Notes: generated by a model from the letters alone, not told the origin. A stretch of DNA of 64,000 nt from Naumovozyma dairenensis CBS 421 (GCF_000227115.2 NC_016483.1:1054001-1118000), one strand, 5' to 3'. Positions 31,663 through 41,136 are shown, counted from the first letter of the stretch. Translations and numbers: made by a program.

Positions 31663-31780
31663 ATTAGGGAAGTGTAACTCAAACCAATGTATCAACTAGG
31701 CTCAATTCCATAAATGAATCCCGCTTCCAAACTGTGTCGTATATTATAATGTACATTGGTTTCTGGAATCCTTCCCTAAT
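31663..31780. repeat. 118-bp imperfect inverted repeat upstream of ICL1
   Basis: The 29-nt arms are at 31663-31691 and 31752-31780. The outer 10 nt (ATTAGGGAAG) and the inner 11 nt (AAACCAATGTA) match perfectly; the 8 nt between them differ at six positions. The 60-nt centre is not symmetrical. The shape suits a small inverted-repeat element or a regulatory palindrome. No target duplication was recognised. Confidence 0.8.
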
Positions 31781-31807
31781 AGTTGTAGTACGTAGTGGCG
31801 CTGCTGT

Positions 31808-31834
31808 TTGTAGTAGTAGTAGTAGTAGTAGTAG
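31808..31834. repeat. GTA/TAG trinucleotide repeat
   Basis: About eight consecutive GTA units in the ICL1 upstream region. Confidence 0.8.
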
Positions 31835-32197
31835 TCAACGAATATGATTTAGCCATCCCCATATACTCCGGATGTAAGGTAAAGTAAAGTTACAGCCAAC
31901 CAGATTGGAACAAACACAATTTTTCAGTTTTTGTGTTACCGAAAGAAGATCTGTTTCAGTGAGTGGGTTGTTCAGTCATAATTAATCGTGTTCATCGCCG
32001 TTTAATGACGTCTCTCAAGATCTGTGTTCCGTACTCTTTATGAAGCTATCGGAAAGATGGACAGTGGTTCATCCAGCTTATACTCTCTCTTAATTTTTCT
32101 TAATGAGATAAACGCCGATCTCGGTAATGTTACCCATAAAAAATTAGCTTTATATCAGCATCCGGATCAGCGGAGGTTTCAAAAAACCTTAAAATAA

Positions 32198-32279
32198 CGA
32201 CACCAGCAGGATTTGAACATGCGCGGGCAGAGCCCAACAGATTTCAAGTCTGTCGCCTTAACCACTCGGCCATAGTGCC
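32198..32279 (-). tRNA. tRNA-Ser (anticodon UGA)
   Basis: The 82-nt gene has a paired acceptor stem (GGCACTA with TGGTGTC, two G-T pairs), a D arm GCCGAGTGGTTAAGGC, an anticodon stem-loop ACTTGAAAT with TGA, and the long variable arm of serine tRNAs (GGGCTCTGCCC). The T loop is TTCAAAT. It has no intron. A run of six Ts follows at the 3' side (32186-32181), suitable for Pol III termination. The T stem has one mismatch, T52 against C62, because the 5' strand is GCATG opposite CCTGC. The tRNA decodes UCA. Confidence 0.93.
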
Positions 32280-32544
32280 TAACATTTACAATGTGTATTG
32301 TATTGAGGGCTCGGATCAGTGCGGTTTCAGTGGCGAGATACTAAAGTTAAATACTTAATATAAAGACTTGCAGTGGAAGCGACTTCTTAAGTATGCGAGT
32401 ATCTGCTTAATTCAATTATCGTTATTCTTCTTGTCCTATTTAGTATATAATTATAAACATATATAATTATTAAGGACATAGTATTGGGATCTTATTAAGA
32501 TCATCTTACTCGATATTTATACGTTTCTAAAACGTGTTTATTAT

Positions 32545-32610
32545 CGAGGATTCTAGTATACAATTCTGTCGATCAGTTTGGCTTATTCAACTTCATTAGT
32601 TATTTCCTCA
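32545..32610 (+). repeat. Candidate degenerate Ty1-type solo LTR, 3' portion
   Basis: CGAGGA followed by TTCTAGTATACAATTCTGT resembles the Ty1/Ty2 delta text CGAGGAGAAC-TTCTAGTATATTCTGT as I recall it. CTTATTCAAC and TATTTCCTCAATG follow at the spacing of the delta 3' end. It lies 266-330 bp upstream of the tRNA-Ser 5' end, the zone Ty1 prefers. The 5' end was not found. Confidence 0.4.
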
Positions 32611-32648
32611 ATGGGTAATTTCATGTATTGTGATTGGGTGTGCATCAT

Positions 32649-32706
32649 GTTTCAAGTTAGTTCATGTTTCAAGTTAGTTCAAGTTAGTTCATGTTTCAAG
32701 TTAGTT
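32649..32706. repeat. Short imperfect tandem repeat
   Basis: The unit GTTTCAAGTTAGTTCAT is present about three times, once with an internal AAGTTAGTTC duplication. Confidence 0.8.
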
Positions 32707-33746
32707 ATTCTATATCGGATGCGGCACTCGTATACCGAGATGCAATGGTAGGGGAAATTCGGTTATTGATATCGGATAGCGGGTTAATCGAGTTTGACCT
32801 AAAGTAGTGATTTCACAATACCAAAATGTGTTACTTATAGTATTAGGGCTGATGATCTTGAAAATAATGTCTGGGAATGAGATGCTTCCACCGTAATTGT
32901 TGTGAGTATCTCGATGCATATTCGTTATCGTTTGTAATTATTGTATTCTTCCACTTGAAGAACACCGTATCTAGTTACCTATTTCTTCGTTATGTTGTTC
33001 TTGCATAACTATATATGCAGGATATACATCTCTAAGAAAATGTCCTCACTCTTTTATATTCTTTGAAAAGATTTTAGATAGCATCAAGACTTTTAACTAA
33101 ACACCTTGTTTCAAGGCATATTTATTCTTTGACGCAGTTGCTGCAGCTCTCTCTATACTCATACACAACCCACAGGATTATGTGTTAACTCCCGTTTGGA
33201 GAAACAATAGATTGTTAGGCTTCACTGTCATATTCAAGTCTTCTATCTCCAACAAGTTTCAAAATTATTCAGTGATATTCAAGCTTAAGAGGGCTTGACA
33301 ATAATATCAAGCTCATAGTGTAATTATATAATAATGATAAGTCAAGACGATAAACATAACACAAAACTTATGATTTCTTATTACAGATAATGCTAAAAAA
33401 AAAACTTGCTTATGACTTCAATAGTTTTTTTCAATAAGCTGTATCTTATACGTGCCAATATACTTTATAATATAGCTAATAACCTAAATTCTATACCTGG
33501 TATATTCCAGCAGTTCAAAATAGGGTCGCTGTTATCTGGCCTTATTAATTTCATATACCAATCTATTTTGTATACGTACTGACAGTGTTGTTCGTTCTAT
33601 AAAAGTAGCATCTGGGTGTCCGGGTGTATGTGTGTATGTGTGTGCGTGTCTCGATTCGATGTATCAGTTTCATTTGTAAGGCTTGATGGGTTGATTTAGA
33701 AAACTGTTGTGGATCTTGGATGTTCAACGAGCTCTTCGACAATCTG

Positions 33747-34225
33747 TTACGAATTATAAGCACCTATATCCCGGCTCCTTATCTTTCTTCTTTTAAGTAC
33801 TTTCTCTGTGAGTTTTTTGTTAACTTCCCTTTGTTTTCGTTTATTTGCCACTTTCTTGCCTTTTTTCTTGGCTTTCTCGTCGTAGTTAGCCGCCTTTCGA
33901 GATTCAGATTTTAAAGATGGATATTTAACACCCATTGCCATATATGAAAAAATAGCCTCCTCACATCAAATCAAATAAAGATTTCTTACATCGGTATCTA
34001 CAAACCCTGAAACGCTATATGGCAACTTTCCATAGTCCACTGGTTTTGGTTGCTCCGATTCAAAAACGTCCAATTTTGAGAGATTGACATTCATCCGAAG
34101 ATGAAGCTCGTGGTTCATTACCTTGAAATTCATTCTTCGGAGTGTCGAGGTTATTCTGGGAAAGTAGAACTGTTAAGTCTGAACCTAATGTCGTTTTCAT
34201 TAGTACTATCTTCATTTTCTCCACA
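33747..34225 (-). pseudogene. Decayed gene relic with a Lys/Arg-rich end, unrecognised
   Basis: On the minus strand an ATG-started 64-codon frame (33941 to 33747) is strongly basic (KAKKKGKKVANKRKQ). The same frame continues upstream, across a single stop, into protein-like text such as EQPKPVDYGKLPYSVSGFV, to about 34090. Another frame at about 34100-34225 also reads protein-like (LGSDLTVLLSQNNLDTPKNE). This pattern suggests one gene broken by a stop and a frameshift. I do not recognise the family. Confidence 0.35.
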
Positions 34226-34788
34226 ATGGTGCTAATAATAATTATAGGATACGATATATACGATTAATATATTAATATTACTATTATTCCCCATACAATA
34301 ATTGGTTATTAAAGATAAGTTATATTATTAGTATATAAAAGCATTGGAAGAAACAGCAAAGAGATTAGATGTGGAAAATTTACTAACTTCATTTCGAGGT
34401 AGTAGCCAAACAAACTCTAAGTAAACAGTATAGACTACGACACGCGCTTATCAACATTATGAACACTGGACTGTCGCGTTCTGGATTGGCGCACATAGGA
34501 AGCCGTCACAACAAAAAAAGTGACTACTAACAGTGGTAGATCCTGAAATTTATAACATCTTTAAATTTGTATAAATGTAAAAAAAAAAGAGAAATGCATC
34601 AGAATATAGTTATCCTTAGAAGAACATTCCTTCTCTGAACTCTTCTTCATTTTTCTCTTGATTTGTTTTGTTTCTTGTTTTTACTCCGCTCTCTTTCCCA
34701 TTCCATCTTACCTATGAGCTTATTACAACCACGACCAATCCAATAAGAATATATAAAAAACCAACAGAAAATATATTGATTATAAGAA
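34226..34788. other. Upstream region of the first secreted-protein gene, with a duplicated 3' fragment
   Basis: 563 bp. At about 34412-34454 a segment (TAAACAGTATAGACTAC, then GACACGCGCTTATCA) matches about 35486-35525 near the 3' end of the downstream broken gene, consistent with the tail of an earlier tandem copy. Confidence 0.45.
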
Positions 34789-35537
34789 ATGAAGTTGTGC
34801 TCAAAATTCTGGGTCCAAATAATGACGATAGCAACTGTGGCTTATGGGGCAATTATTCCTGAAATCAAACTAGACGATGAAAGTAATGATGTTAGGGACA
34901 GTATGTCTTTGTTAATAGCTAAACATAATGAGACCTTGACTAGTTTGAAAAAACATAGCATATGGGCCACATATGAAGATGTTGACGTAGATGAGCAGGC
35001 TATACTTCAATCTGAAAGGAGCCGCCATATCCTGGACTGTCGACCAGTAAAAATTAATCAAGCTACAATCGAAGAGGCTAGGAATATATTCAGGAAAAAA
35101 ATACCCTCATGTTTCTGATGATGTCGTTGAAGGATATTTTTCGGACGTTAAGAGACCCCAAGTGGCAATAATTGAGGTTTCTAAAAATTCGGTTATCGAT
35201 GATTAATCTTCTGTTTTTGCATATATTCATATAGGTAATAGGGTCATTGTCTCCCAAGTCGTCATCAATCTAGTTAAATATTTAATTCCATAATGTATAT
35301 TTTAAATTAGGATATATCATTTTTTGGTAGTTGTCCATATGAAACCCAAACGTTTATTAATCATTTAATTGACCAATTTGAACAACAACTAGAAGCAAAG
35401 GGTGTCCTACAAGCATTAATTGCGAATAATCCGTGAATTTCAACACCTTGGATCAAAACAGATGGAAAAGAATTAGAACGAATTCCAAATAAACAGTGTA
35501 GATTATATATGACACACGCTTATCATAAGAACTAGGA
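34789..35537 (+). pseudogene. Broken secreted-protein gene, copy 1 of a paralogous pair
   Basis: An ATG-started frame (34789-35118, 109 residues) begins with a signal-peptide-like segment ending near AYG, followed by AIIPEI and KHNETLTSLKK. The frame is interrupted after a run of seven As (35095-35101). A different frame then stays protein-like to about 35206, and a further open segment lies at about 35342-35445. The second half resembles the second half of copy 2 near 45.4-45.6 kb. The family is unrecognised. Secretion is inferred from the N-terminus; a toxin-like, pheromone-like or cell-wall role cannot be told apart. I give no repaired product. Confidence 0.6.
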
Positions 35538-37881
35538 GAAATTATATGAAAGGCTGAATTAATTGCTCTAAGCCACACCTAGGTTTATAGACTTAAGAAT
35601 GGAATAGTATAAGTTGGGTATTAGTTGTACCCTGATCAAGAATAACAAGGACCCTATTAACGTGTTTAACCGCACATGTAACATGTAATGCTTGAAATTC
35701 TTTTCAAGAACTACTAATGATATCTTTGCATGCGAAGCTACTTCAGTGAACGTTACCAATCTTAGAACTTCTAGATATTTACCTTAAGATCCTCTATGTT
35801 TATTATATAAAATAAGTAACCTACGTTTATGTTACACTTGAACCTATTAATGGACCACCCTAAATTATCAACAAAAAATAACTTGCGTACATTATTGGAA
35901 GCAAACACGTTCTACGGGACATCCTTCTTTTAAAAAAGTGCGAAGTGGCCATACACTTGTCTTACTTGAGTATATGATATAAATAATATAACATGATCTC
36001 TTCCAAAAAAAACCGGAACGGAAATTAGTACCCTTTTCGCCGGCCTTTTGTAACGAAAGCTTATCGCCGATTCTAATTTTTTTCCGATGATATTTCACAT
36101 GGTTGAAAACCCTCGGAGCACGAAACGAAGCCTCATTATTAGTTCTTTTCATTATTTTGTAACGAGATTTACCTGCGAAACATTCCCTTTGGGAGAAGGG
36201 GGGGGGGAAGTATAGGTCCGATGAACTTTCACAATCTGAAATACAAGCAGGAAAAAACAGTCGAAAGGCCCAGATTTCCAGTCCCGAGTAACCCACCAAA
36301 AAAGGGAAGGTCTACGTTAAAAATTCGAGAGGGTCACAAAGAGATGAAAAGTTCTTCCTATTCGGTTAGGATTTCTGCTTCTAAAATACACAAGAGCGCT
36401 TATAATCATAGGGTCTATTATCACTCTTCAAATGATGCAGACACACCAGAGCTTTCAAAACTTTTTTTTTGGGCTTAAATGTACATAAATAATATAGAAT
36501 CTTCTTAGTCTCACTGTACAGCATTCTCAATAGGAAAACTACCTTCTCCAGGGTCACGGAGATCCCAAAAGTTGTTCGGACTGAAGATGTGACTGTTATT
36601 TAACGAAAATTATACTTTCCATATTCTCGTCATTGAAACTGTTCCTCTTCTTATCCAACATATTTTTTATATTTAGAAAGAGCATTTGATATCTACAGAT
36701 CTCACTCCAATTGAAAGCAGATACTGAATGATGGTGGGTATACGCTTGCAACTCTTACCAGATGCCCAAAACTCTCTAATAAAATTATTGTTGTATCTTC
36801 GTAATATATAAAAGACATAAAGTAAACATCTTACACGTCTAGATAGGAGAAAAAAGGGTAAAAATGTTTCTTGGGGTTCCACTCAGGATAAAAAATCAAA
36901 AATAATGTTCAAGACAGGGGAAATTTCCAGTTGAATTTTCTCATTATCCCCGCGCAACAAACTTTGGGGATTTTGATCCGTTTTCGCGGAAGTATTTCAG
37001 ACGGTGGAAATATCGTCGGAAAACTACTTTATAACGCAAATTCTTGGCCGTTAACAGTCCACTTCCACGGAACATTCTTCAATGCAACGTATTCATCTCA
37101 GTAAAGTTAATTCTTTCTGATATTCAATATTTAGGCAATGTTTAAATATCGCGCATGCAAACTCGTACGATTAAATGTACATTGTTCTCGATAATGTCGC
37201 CGTCTGTAGAAACTTGTCATGTTTTGGGTAAGAACCACTGTAGAAACTGTTACGTACAAAATCGAGGTTATAATGACATTCTTAGAAGGGCACTTTTTAT
37301 GTCAAACCGTTTCTTCCTTATTATACTGGCAATGTACTTATGTACGTACAATACTGACAGATTCCTCAAAATGGGGACGTTGATCAAAAAACGTACGATA
37401 CAGGTTGTTGCATTGATCTATTCATGCAGGGTTACTCGGTGGTGCTAAGTTTATTCTACGTACTTAATAACAATGGCCTTTTTTTAGAGCTTATAGTCTA
37501 TCCCACTCCAAACAGGCGAAGCATTGAAGAGCAAATAATGACTTAACGTACGTGCGCAGGCTTAAATAAAAATGAACTCTAAACTTTAGTTTTACAAAAA
37601 ATTTATAATACATATATCGACGTGCATGAGAAATTATTATGCATTCAGTGTCTGAACGGAATTGCTGATGTGCTTAAAACTTTTTTTTTGATTTCTGCCA
37701 CTCAAGAATGTGAAAGCTACCCGATAGAAAAGGAGGTCAAAAATAGAGGATCATTCGATACAAGACATGTCCGTTATATAAATCAGTCAGTTTATGGTAT
37801 CGTTGTACGTACGTGTGCTTTGATATACCGTTCTTTATCGAAACTAGTTGTAAAAATGGAGTTTTTCTCGAAACAACAAAC
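35538..37881. promoter_or_regulatory. Long region upstream of the FLO11-like gene
   Basis: About 2.3 kb without a supported gene; frames such as 35892-36299 (-) begin at TTG and look random. S. cerevisiae FLO11 also has an exceptionally long promoter (about 3 kb). Notable features are a ten-G run at 36198-36207 and four copies of TACGTAC between 37251 and 37812, with a fifth near-copy ACGTACGT at 37546. Confidence 0.5.
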
Positions 37882-38901
37882 ATGCTTAGTTCAGTTCTTC
37901 TCATTATAATACAGGCTACTTACGTCCTGTCATCATTAATTAACTACCAAGACCAATCATTATGGAAAAGGGGAACTTTAACATGCCAAACAGTAATGAA
38001 TGGATGCCCGGATTTAAATTTCGGATGGCATGCAGCTAACACCAACATTCTGAAATATTATTTAGATATATTAAATGTCGAGTGGTTGGGAAATAACCTC
38101 TATGAAATTACTATTCAAGTAACAGGTGAAGAACAAATTGACTTGAAATATCTGTATTCTTTGAAAATCATAGGTGTTCAGGGCCCTAAAAGCACAATCC
38201 AATTGTATGGTAAAAACGAAAATACTTTTCTAATTGATAGTCCTACAAATTATACAGTCACTTTTCAAGTATACGGTGGGGCCAAAAAAGACGAATGTAA
38301 TATCTGGCTGCCGAATTTTCAAATTCAATATGAATATCTACAGGGTGATGCAAGTAAATACCAAAACACGTGGAAGTGGGGTACAACGTCCTTTGATCTA
38401 TCAACAGGGTGCACCAACTATGACAATCAGATGAACTCACAGACTGATTTTCCAGGATTCTATTGGAATATGGATTGTAGAAACGAATGTGGGAAAAGTG
38501 CAACACTCTGGCGTCCTTCCACCGTCTCATCGAAAGTGAAAAGTACCGCTGCAAGCATCATTATTCCGACTATTGATGGCTCTTCAACCTCTACCTCTGA
38601 TTCCTCCAGTTTTCTCAGTACGTTTTCCCAACGAAATTCAGTGCCAGTTTCGGATCCTTTATCATCCGTTGACTCGGTTACTTCATCCAGAGAACCTCTA
38701 ACTTCAAGTAACTTACCATCAACCACAAGGCAATTGTACGTGACAAGTACAATAACTCAATATTTGAGTACTGTATATAATACCTACATTACCTATACAA
38801 CGCGTTCCGATATTACTAGAGTCTCAATTATTATAGAAATAATAACCTCATATGAGAAATTATCAAACCGGCCAAGTATAACCACTGCCACGGATGTCTA
38901 A
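37882..38901 (+). CDS. FLO11: Flo11-type adhesin domain protein, shortened
   Basis: The ATG at 37882 gives 339 residues. A hydrophobic signal peptide (MLSSVLLIIIQATYVLSS) leads into a Flo11 N-terminal adhesion domain at about residues 36-210. Near-identical stretches to S. cerevisiae Flo11 include IDLKYLYSLKIIGVQGPK, TIQLYGKNENTFLID, WGTTSFDLSTGC and QTDFPGFYWNMDC. This domain gives cell-cell adhesion between like cells. A Ser/Thr-rich tail of about 120 residues follows and then a stop. The long repeats and the C-terminal GPI-anchor signal of Flo11 (about 1,367 residues) are missing. The hAT element starts 50 bp after the stop. The product may be secreted rather than anchored, or the gene may be a truncated allele. 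Confidence 0.88.
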   Translation: MLSSVLLIIIQATYVLSSLINYQDQSLWKRGTLTCQTVMNGCPDLNFGWHAANTNILKYYLDILNVEWLGNNLYEITIQVTGEEQIDLKYLYSLKIIGVQGPKSTIQLYGKNENTFLIDSPTNYTVTFQVYGGAKKDECNIWLPNFQIQYEYLQGDASKYQNTWKWGTTSFDLSTGCTNYDNQMNSQTDFPGFYWNMDCRNECGKSATLWRPSTVSSKVKSTAASIIIPTIDGSSTSTSDSSSFLSTFSQRNSVPVSDPLSSVDSVTSSREPLTSSNLPSTTRQLYVTSTITQYLSTVYNTYITYTTRSDITRVSIIIEIITSYEKLSNRPSITTATDV

Positions 38902-38942
38902 GTTAGACCTATATCATATAGGCTATATGGCGAAGGAGTGGG

Positions 38943-38950
38943 ATTGGGAC
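38943..38950. repeat. Left 8-bp target-site duplication of the hAT element
   Basis: ATTGGGAC directly precedes the left terminal inverted repeat and is repeated exactly at 40884-40891. Eight-bp duplications are characteristic of hAT transposons. Confidence 0.9.
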
Positions 38951-39313
38951 CAGGCCTGGGACGGAGGGGATTTTGGTTTATCCTAAGGTATTTCGGGCCT
39001 ACCCTACCTTTTTTTAATCCCCGCCGAAAATCTTCAATCCAATCCTAATCCTATCCTAACCCAAAGTCTATCCTAATCCAATCCATTTTTTCGAGTACTC
39101 CATGAGAGCTTATCGGTAGTACCATATTAAGTGTTTCATGACAACTTTTTTTAGTGCAATATGTCTCAAATGTCTTCTTATCTGTACATATAGTATTTGA
39201 ATGGATATTTTTTTATCTGCTTGAAAGTTTTAGCTGTCTTGAAGAGAATATTTCTGTTAATGTAAGATTACTCTTTTCATTTCTAGAAATAAATATTTTC
39301 ATTTTTTTACAAA

Positions 39314-39451
39314 ATGAAAATTACAAATTGCTTCTATTTACTGTTCTTGTTGATAATTGAAGTGTATGGTACAGTGCATGGATGTTGGAGTTGCTATTTT
39401 AACCAGATGTACCCCTTTGGGGTAGTATGCTCCTTTCCTACTTATAGGTGA
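39314..39451 (+). CDS. Small Cys-containing ORF with signal-peptide-like start, inside the hAT element
   Basis: The ATG at 39314 gives 45 residues. The first 19 are hydrophobic and end in VYG, like a cleavable signal. The rest has the pattern C-x2-C-x11-C (CWSC, then VVC). It lies in the left part of the transposon, upstream of the transposase remnant. It is too short to exclude chance and I recognise no family. It may be transposon cargo, a host fragment, or noise. Confidence 0.25.
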   Translation: MKITNCFYLLFLLIIEVYGTVHGCWSCYFNQMYPFGVVCSFPTYR

Positions 39452-39601
39452 GAGAAAATATATACTTATGTAAAACATATATGGAAGAAAAATTCCTCGT
39501 TTATTGCTCATAAAATTTAACAGTACATCACATCACATCGTGTTATAAGACATGTTCTGGAACAAGTTCATAAACTTTTAATGGAATAACAGATTTTGTT
39601 A

Positions 39602-40565
39602 GCATTTTCTCCAAAAATTGTAACAAGATCAACAGAACTGGCGAACATCAGTGAATGTTTTTCAAAAGATAAAAGAAAAATAGCTTATGAGGATTCTTGA
39701 CCAACTAAAAGAGGATCTACAGAAAAGGCAACCATTGACTTACTTGAACCAAACAACGACAAACCAGTTGTCGACAATGCTAACCTTTTAGACCAAGCTG
39801 TCGAAGTAGTTGTCTCTTCAGTAACGGATAATCCGAACATTACCTTTTGACTTGTTTACTATGCTAAAACCTCAAAATTACAGTCATCCATCTTCACATT
39901 ATTTGCCGAACTAATTACGAAGGAAGAAACTTCCAATGAAGTCCACAACTTTTGTCAGGTTTATAATGTAGCTGAGAAGACAATATGTAACTACTGTACT
40001 ACTTGGGAGGACAAAACGACGTACTCAGATAATCCTTCTGAAAAACTGAAAAAAACAATTAGAACAACCCACAAACTTATTGATACTGAAAGGATTACCA
40101 TCCATCAAATTTTGCTTGTTCCTGGTCAAGAGTCAGAGAAATTGGGAAGAAAAGCCGCTTAATATTAAGTTTTACTGCCAATCAAATTGTAGAACGTGAC
40201 GTTTTTGAAGAACGCTCCATTTGCTTCGCAGAGGCTATGACCTCATACAGTGCAATTGGCAAGTCTACTTTCAAAAATGGTTTTGGTTTACATGTTCCAG
40301 GATTTCTTTGAGATGGAATTGGAAAAGCCTGAGCTCGAAAGTAATCACGGTTAGAAACAAGATAAAAACTTTTCTCAAGGATAACCTAGCAAAACTTCCT
40401 AACATGCTCGAGGAAACCGAAATAATTATGGACTGTACAGAGTCACATATAGGAGCAGTAATTTTAGGGAAATTTTCGATAATAAAAATTGCTGGATCTC
40501 CTTTTATTAGTTGTGAAAGTGATGATTTGGTTATCAAATACCAATCGTGGATATACAAGCAATAA
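39602..40565 (+). pseudogene. hAT transposase remnant
   Basis: One frame from 39602 to 40162 (186 codons, two internal TGA stops) contains a degenerate BED-type zinc finger: TICNYCTTWED, then SEKLKKTIRTTHKL. CxxC and the last His remain; the first His is lost. A shifted frame (about 40170-40305) reads VERDVFEERSICFAEAM, similar to the hAT segment after the finger. A third frame (to 40565) reads RNKIKTFLKDNLAKLPNMLE and EIIMDCTES, where hAT enzymes carry the first catalytic Asp region. The remaining catalytic core and C-terminal dimer domain are absent. Confidence 0.75.
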
Positions 40566-40883
40566 TCTCAATATCCTTAGTAAGATAGAAGAGTTGCTTC
40601 CAATAGCGATTCAACTTTAAAGGACTTATTTCAAGTACTAAGAAATAGAGATCAACGGAAGTGAGTTAAAGAAAAATGTACAGTATAAAAAATGTACTAT
40701 AAAATCATATTATACCACTAATATTATTTCATTTTTAATCTCAATCCTTGTCCCAATCCATGATCAGAATAGACCACCCCTATTTTCAATCCTCAAATTT
40801 TGATATCTACCCTACTTTTTTTCAAAATTTGCTGCCCTATCCTAGCTTTTTCAACCTAATAATCCTAATCCATCCCAGGCCTG

Positions 40884-40891
40884 ATTGGGAC
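40884..40891. repeat. Right target-site duplication of the hAT element, also left flank of the next element
   Basis: ATTGGGAC is an exact copy of 38943-38950. It directly abuts a second hAT-like element whose far flank is GTTGGGAC (41137-41144). Confidence 0.88.
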
Positions 40892-41136
40892 CAGCCAGGG
40901 GAGGGCTAGAAAATATTCTCTACCTCCCAGAAAATACGCCTACCCCCCGTATAGAAATTTGAATAAATCTTTATACGGCTCCTTTTACTCTAATTAATTA
41001 CTAGTCATTTTTGAAAAAAAAAATTGTAATTTATCTGTACCCCCAATTTGACCCCCAATTTGACCCCCCAATTTATGCTTCTACCCCTGACTTTATCCCA
41101 AAGGCTTTTAATCCAACCCAACCTCACTCATGTCTG
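40892..41136. mobile_element. Small hAT-like inverted-repeat element, 245 bp
   Basis: The left end is CAGCCAGGGG; the right end read on the other strand is CAGACATGAG (7 of 10 matching, both starting CAG as hAT ends do). The flanks are ATTGGGAC and GTTGGGAC, 7 of 8 matching. It has no coding capacity. It contains a triple repeat of ACCCCCAATTTG at about 41039-41075. It is best read as an old non-autonomous element whose target site was later reused by the larger transposon. Confidence 0.6.

Larger units (their letters stand above)
31435..32197. promoter_or_regulatory. ICL1 promoter region
   Basis: 763 bp. It holds a long imperfect inverted repeat (31663-31780), a GTA repeat (about 31808-31834), and a possible Cat8/Sip4-type element CGGATGTAAGGT at 31869-31880, which fits the carbon-source element only partly. 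The tRNA-Ser gene begins at 32198. Confidence 0.5.
32280..33746. other. Non-coding stretch upstream of the tRNA gene, with a possible LTR relic
   Basis: About 1.47 kb without a supported gene. It contains a 15-bp palindrome GATCTTATTAAGATC near 32489-32503, a candidate LTR fragment (listed separately), a repeat of the unit TTTCAAGTTAGTTCATG at about 32649-32706, and a TG-rich patch near 33623-33650. Confidence 0.5.
38951..40883 (+). mobile_element. Degenerate hAT-family DNA transposon, 1,933 bp
   Basis: The ends are inverted repeats: CAGGCCTGGGACGGA on the left and the reverse complement of CAGGCCTGGGATGGA on the right (14 of 15 matching). Both are flanked by ATTGGGAC. Subterminal regions carry repeated ATCCTAAT-like motifs and CCCTAC followed by T runs. 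Inside, a transposase remnant is on the plus strand (about 39602-40560). The element lacks the C-terminal hAT dimerisation region and has in-frame stops, so it cannot make its own transposase. hAT families (Rover, Roamer) are known from Saccharomycetaceae; membership of either was not tested. Confidence 0.9.

Noticed and set aside
31921..31950. Possible centromere CDEIII-like sequence (AGTTTTTG followed by CCGAAA)
   Set aside because: The spacing is off by one, there is no AT-rich CDEII beside it and no CDEI at the right distance.
35892..36299. 135-codon minus-strand frame upstream of the FLO11-like gene
   Set aside because: There is no ATG at the start, the composition looks random, and the G10 run lies within it.
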